Positions 6,751-7,402 of a stretch of 7,402 bases of DNA are shown here, piece after piece. A program made the translations under genes and the position numbers. Origin of the DNA: an uncultured Eubacteriales bacterium (lineage in GTDB: Bacteria; Bacillota; Clostridia; Monoglobales; Monoglobaceae); the NCBI GenBank assembly GCA_958346135.1, contig CATVQN010000047.1, positions 1 through 7,402 of the forward strand. Direction: 5' to 3'. Under the pieces are notes generated by a model that ran no database searches, was not told where the DNA came from, and saw nothing but the letters and a program-made list of their open reading frames with translations. Within the stretch, counting starts at the first letter, position 1, and every line of letters starts with the position of its first letter.

Positions 6751-6785
6751 AAGGCCGGGAAAAGCGCATGTCTTTTCCCGGCCTT
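6751..6785 (+). terminator. Long perfect hairpin after melA, probable terminator or 3'-end stabiliser
   Basis: AAGGCCGGGAAAAG (6751-6764) pairs perfectly with CTTTTCCCGGCCTT (6772-6785) around CGCATGT, a 14-pair stem 30 bases after the melA stop. What follows on the + strand (ATGTTGCTTTAC) is not a proper T run, and the - strand side is also poor. It may therefore terminate weakly or mainly protect the melA mRNA end. An alternative outer pairing, ATAAGGC (6742-6748) with GCCTTAT (6781-6787), competes with the base of the stem. Confidence 0.65.
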
Positions 6786-6834
6786 ATGTTGCTTTACATT
6801 CCATTTTGCTCAAACGGTAAGGCTTAACTTGGAC

Positions 6835-6857
6835 CTATAAATCGGTCAGTTTTATAG
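6835..6857. promoter_or_regulatory. Inverted repeat upstream of the kinase promoter, candidate operator
   Basis: CTATAAA (6835-6841) and TTTATAG (6851-6857) are exact inverse copies separated by nine bases, centred about 24 bases upstream of the -35 of the next promoter. The size suits a dimeric regulator site. AT-rich seven-base inverted repeats also arise by chance, so this is tentative. Confidence 0.3.
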
Positions 6858-6869
6858 CATAAAAGAGTC

Positions 6870-6898
6870 TTGATTTAAGTTTTTTAATATGATATAAA
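6870..6898 (+). promoter_or_regulatory. Sigma-A promoter of the ribokinase-like gene
   Basis: TTGATT (6870-6875) and TATAAA (6893-6898) are 17 bases apart, with TGA directly before the -10. The start point should be near 6905, giving a leader of about 30 bases. This makes the kinase gene independent of melA transcription. Confidence 0.75.
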
Positions 6899-6935
6899 TG
6901 AATCAAAAGGGTTAATGAACAGGAGGGGAGGTAGC

Positions 6936-7402
6936 ATGAGGATTATCAATTTTGGTTCCTGTAACATTGATTATGTGTATCGTGTTTCACATTTTGTAAA
7001 GGCAGGAGAAACCATTGGTGCCGAGGAGCTGAACCGTTATCCGGGCGGCAAGGGATTAAATCAGTCCATTGCGATTGCCCGGAGCGGGACGAAGGTATAC
7101 CATGCGGGCTGTATCGGAAAAGACGGGAAGTTTTTGAGGGAGCTTCTGGCAGATGCGGGAGTTGATGTTTCTTATCTGAAAACCATTGATGCATCCACGG
7201 GTCATGCGATTATCCAGGTGGATGATAAAGGGGAAAACAGTATTATTCTGCATGGCGGTGCCAATCACGGGATAAGCCGGGATTATATGGATACGGTGCT
7301 GGAAAACTTTACTTCCGGCGATGTTCTGGTGCTGCAAAACGAAATCAATCATCTTGACTATATCATAGAACGTGCGTCAGACAAGGGGATGCAGATTATA
7401 TG
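6936..7402 (+). CDS. Ribokinase-like PfkB-family sugar kinase (3' end missing)
   Basis: The first 155 codons are present; the gene runs off the right edge. The start at 6936 follows an AGGAGGGGAGG site (6921-6931). GSCNIDYVYRV (7-17) holds the N-x-D substrate-binding pattern of ribokinases, and YPGGKGLNQSIAIARSG (35-51) matches the first PfkB signature, close to the GGKGANQAVAAGRSG of E. coli RbsK. The block STGHAIIQVDDKGENSIIL (87-105) followed by GGAN also aligns well with RbsK. Such enzymes transfer phosphate from ATP to a sugar hydroxyl, ribose being the standard substrate. The ATP-binding second signature would lie beyond the window, so the exact sugar is open; gut Clostridia carry several RbsK-like paralogues beside different sugar operons. 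It has its own promoter and may head a further sugar-use operon. Confidence 0.88.
   Translation, partial: MRIINFGSCNIDYVYRVSHFVKAGETIGAEELNRYPGGKGLNQSIAIARSGTKVYHAGCIGKDGKFLRELLADAGVDVSYLKTIDASTGHAIIQVDDKGENSIILHGGANHGISRDYMDTVLENFTSGDVLVLQNEINHLDYIIERASDKGMQII

Noticed and set aside
6739..6840. 33-codon + strand frame after melA with a weak AAAGGA-like site
   Set aside because: It runs straight through the perfect 14-pair hairpin, so its codons are dictated by the stem. Its composition is unlike a real small protein and the spacing to the site is short.

Overview
The window looks like chromosomal DNA from a Gram-positive Firmicute, most likely a gut-type Clostridia (Lachnospiraceae-like). 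The reasons are strong AGGAGG-type ribosome binding sites, canonical sigma-A promoters (several with a TGn extended -10), a tRNA gene with an encoded CCA end, base composition near 50% GC by eye, and the gene families present. The genus is not decidable from the sequence alone. I see no phage, transposon, CRISPR or defence genes.

Region 1 (1-3206, + strand) is the 3' end of an operon for a GldF/GldG-like ABC system. A protein that fuses the end of an ABC-2 type permease to a GldG-type extracellular domain enters from the left edge. It overlaps, in a TAATG junction, the start of a membrane-anchored DUF4340 protein. The operon ends at a good intrinsic terminator. The ATPase gene is presumably left of the window.

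Region 2 (3207-3546) has no protein-coding gene. It holds a dense cluster of inverted repeats of unknown nature, then, on the - strand, a tRNA-Gly(CCC) gene with its own near-perfect promoter and a UUCG-loop terminator.

Region 3 (3547-5276, - strand) is a probable two-gene operon: an AraC-family regulator followed 38 bases later by a DMT/EamA-family transporter.

Region 4 (5277-6785, + strand) starts with a 125-base divergent promoter region. It carries two direct repeats exactly 21 bases apart that look like AraC-family half-sites. The second abuts the -35 position of the promoter for melA, a GH4 alpha-galactosidase. The first covers the -10 of the regulator's own promoter. The simplest reading is that the regulator activates melA in the presence of an alpha-galactoside and limits its own expression. 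A long perfect hairpin follows melA.

Region 5 (6786-7402, + strand) carries an inverted repeat, a strong promoter and the first 155 codons of a ribokinase-like PfkB-family sugar kinase that runs off the right edge. The kinase has its own promoter, so it may be the first gene of another sugar-use operon.

The alpha-galactosidase should act inside the cell, yet no classical sugar importer is in view. The only transporter nearby is the DMT protein in the regulator's operon. I found no clearly new system. The best candidates for a second look are the regulatory architecture at 5309-5372, the repeat-rich spacer at 3207-3370 and the permease-GldG fusion with DUF4340.
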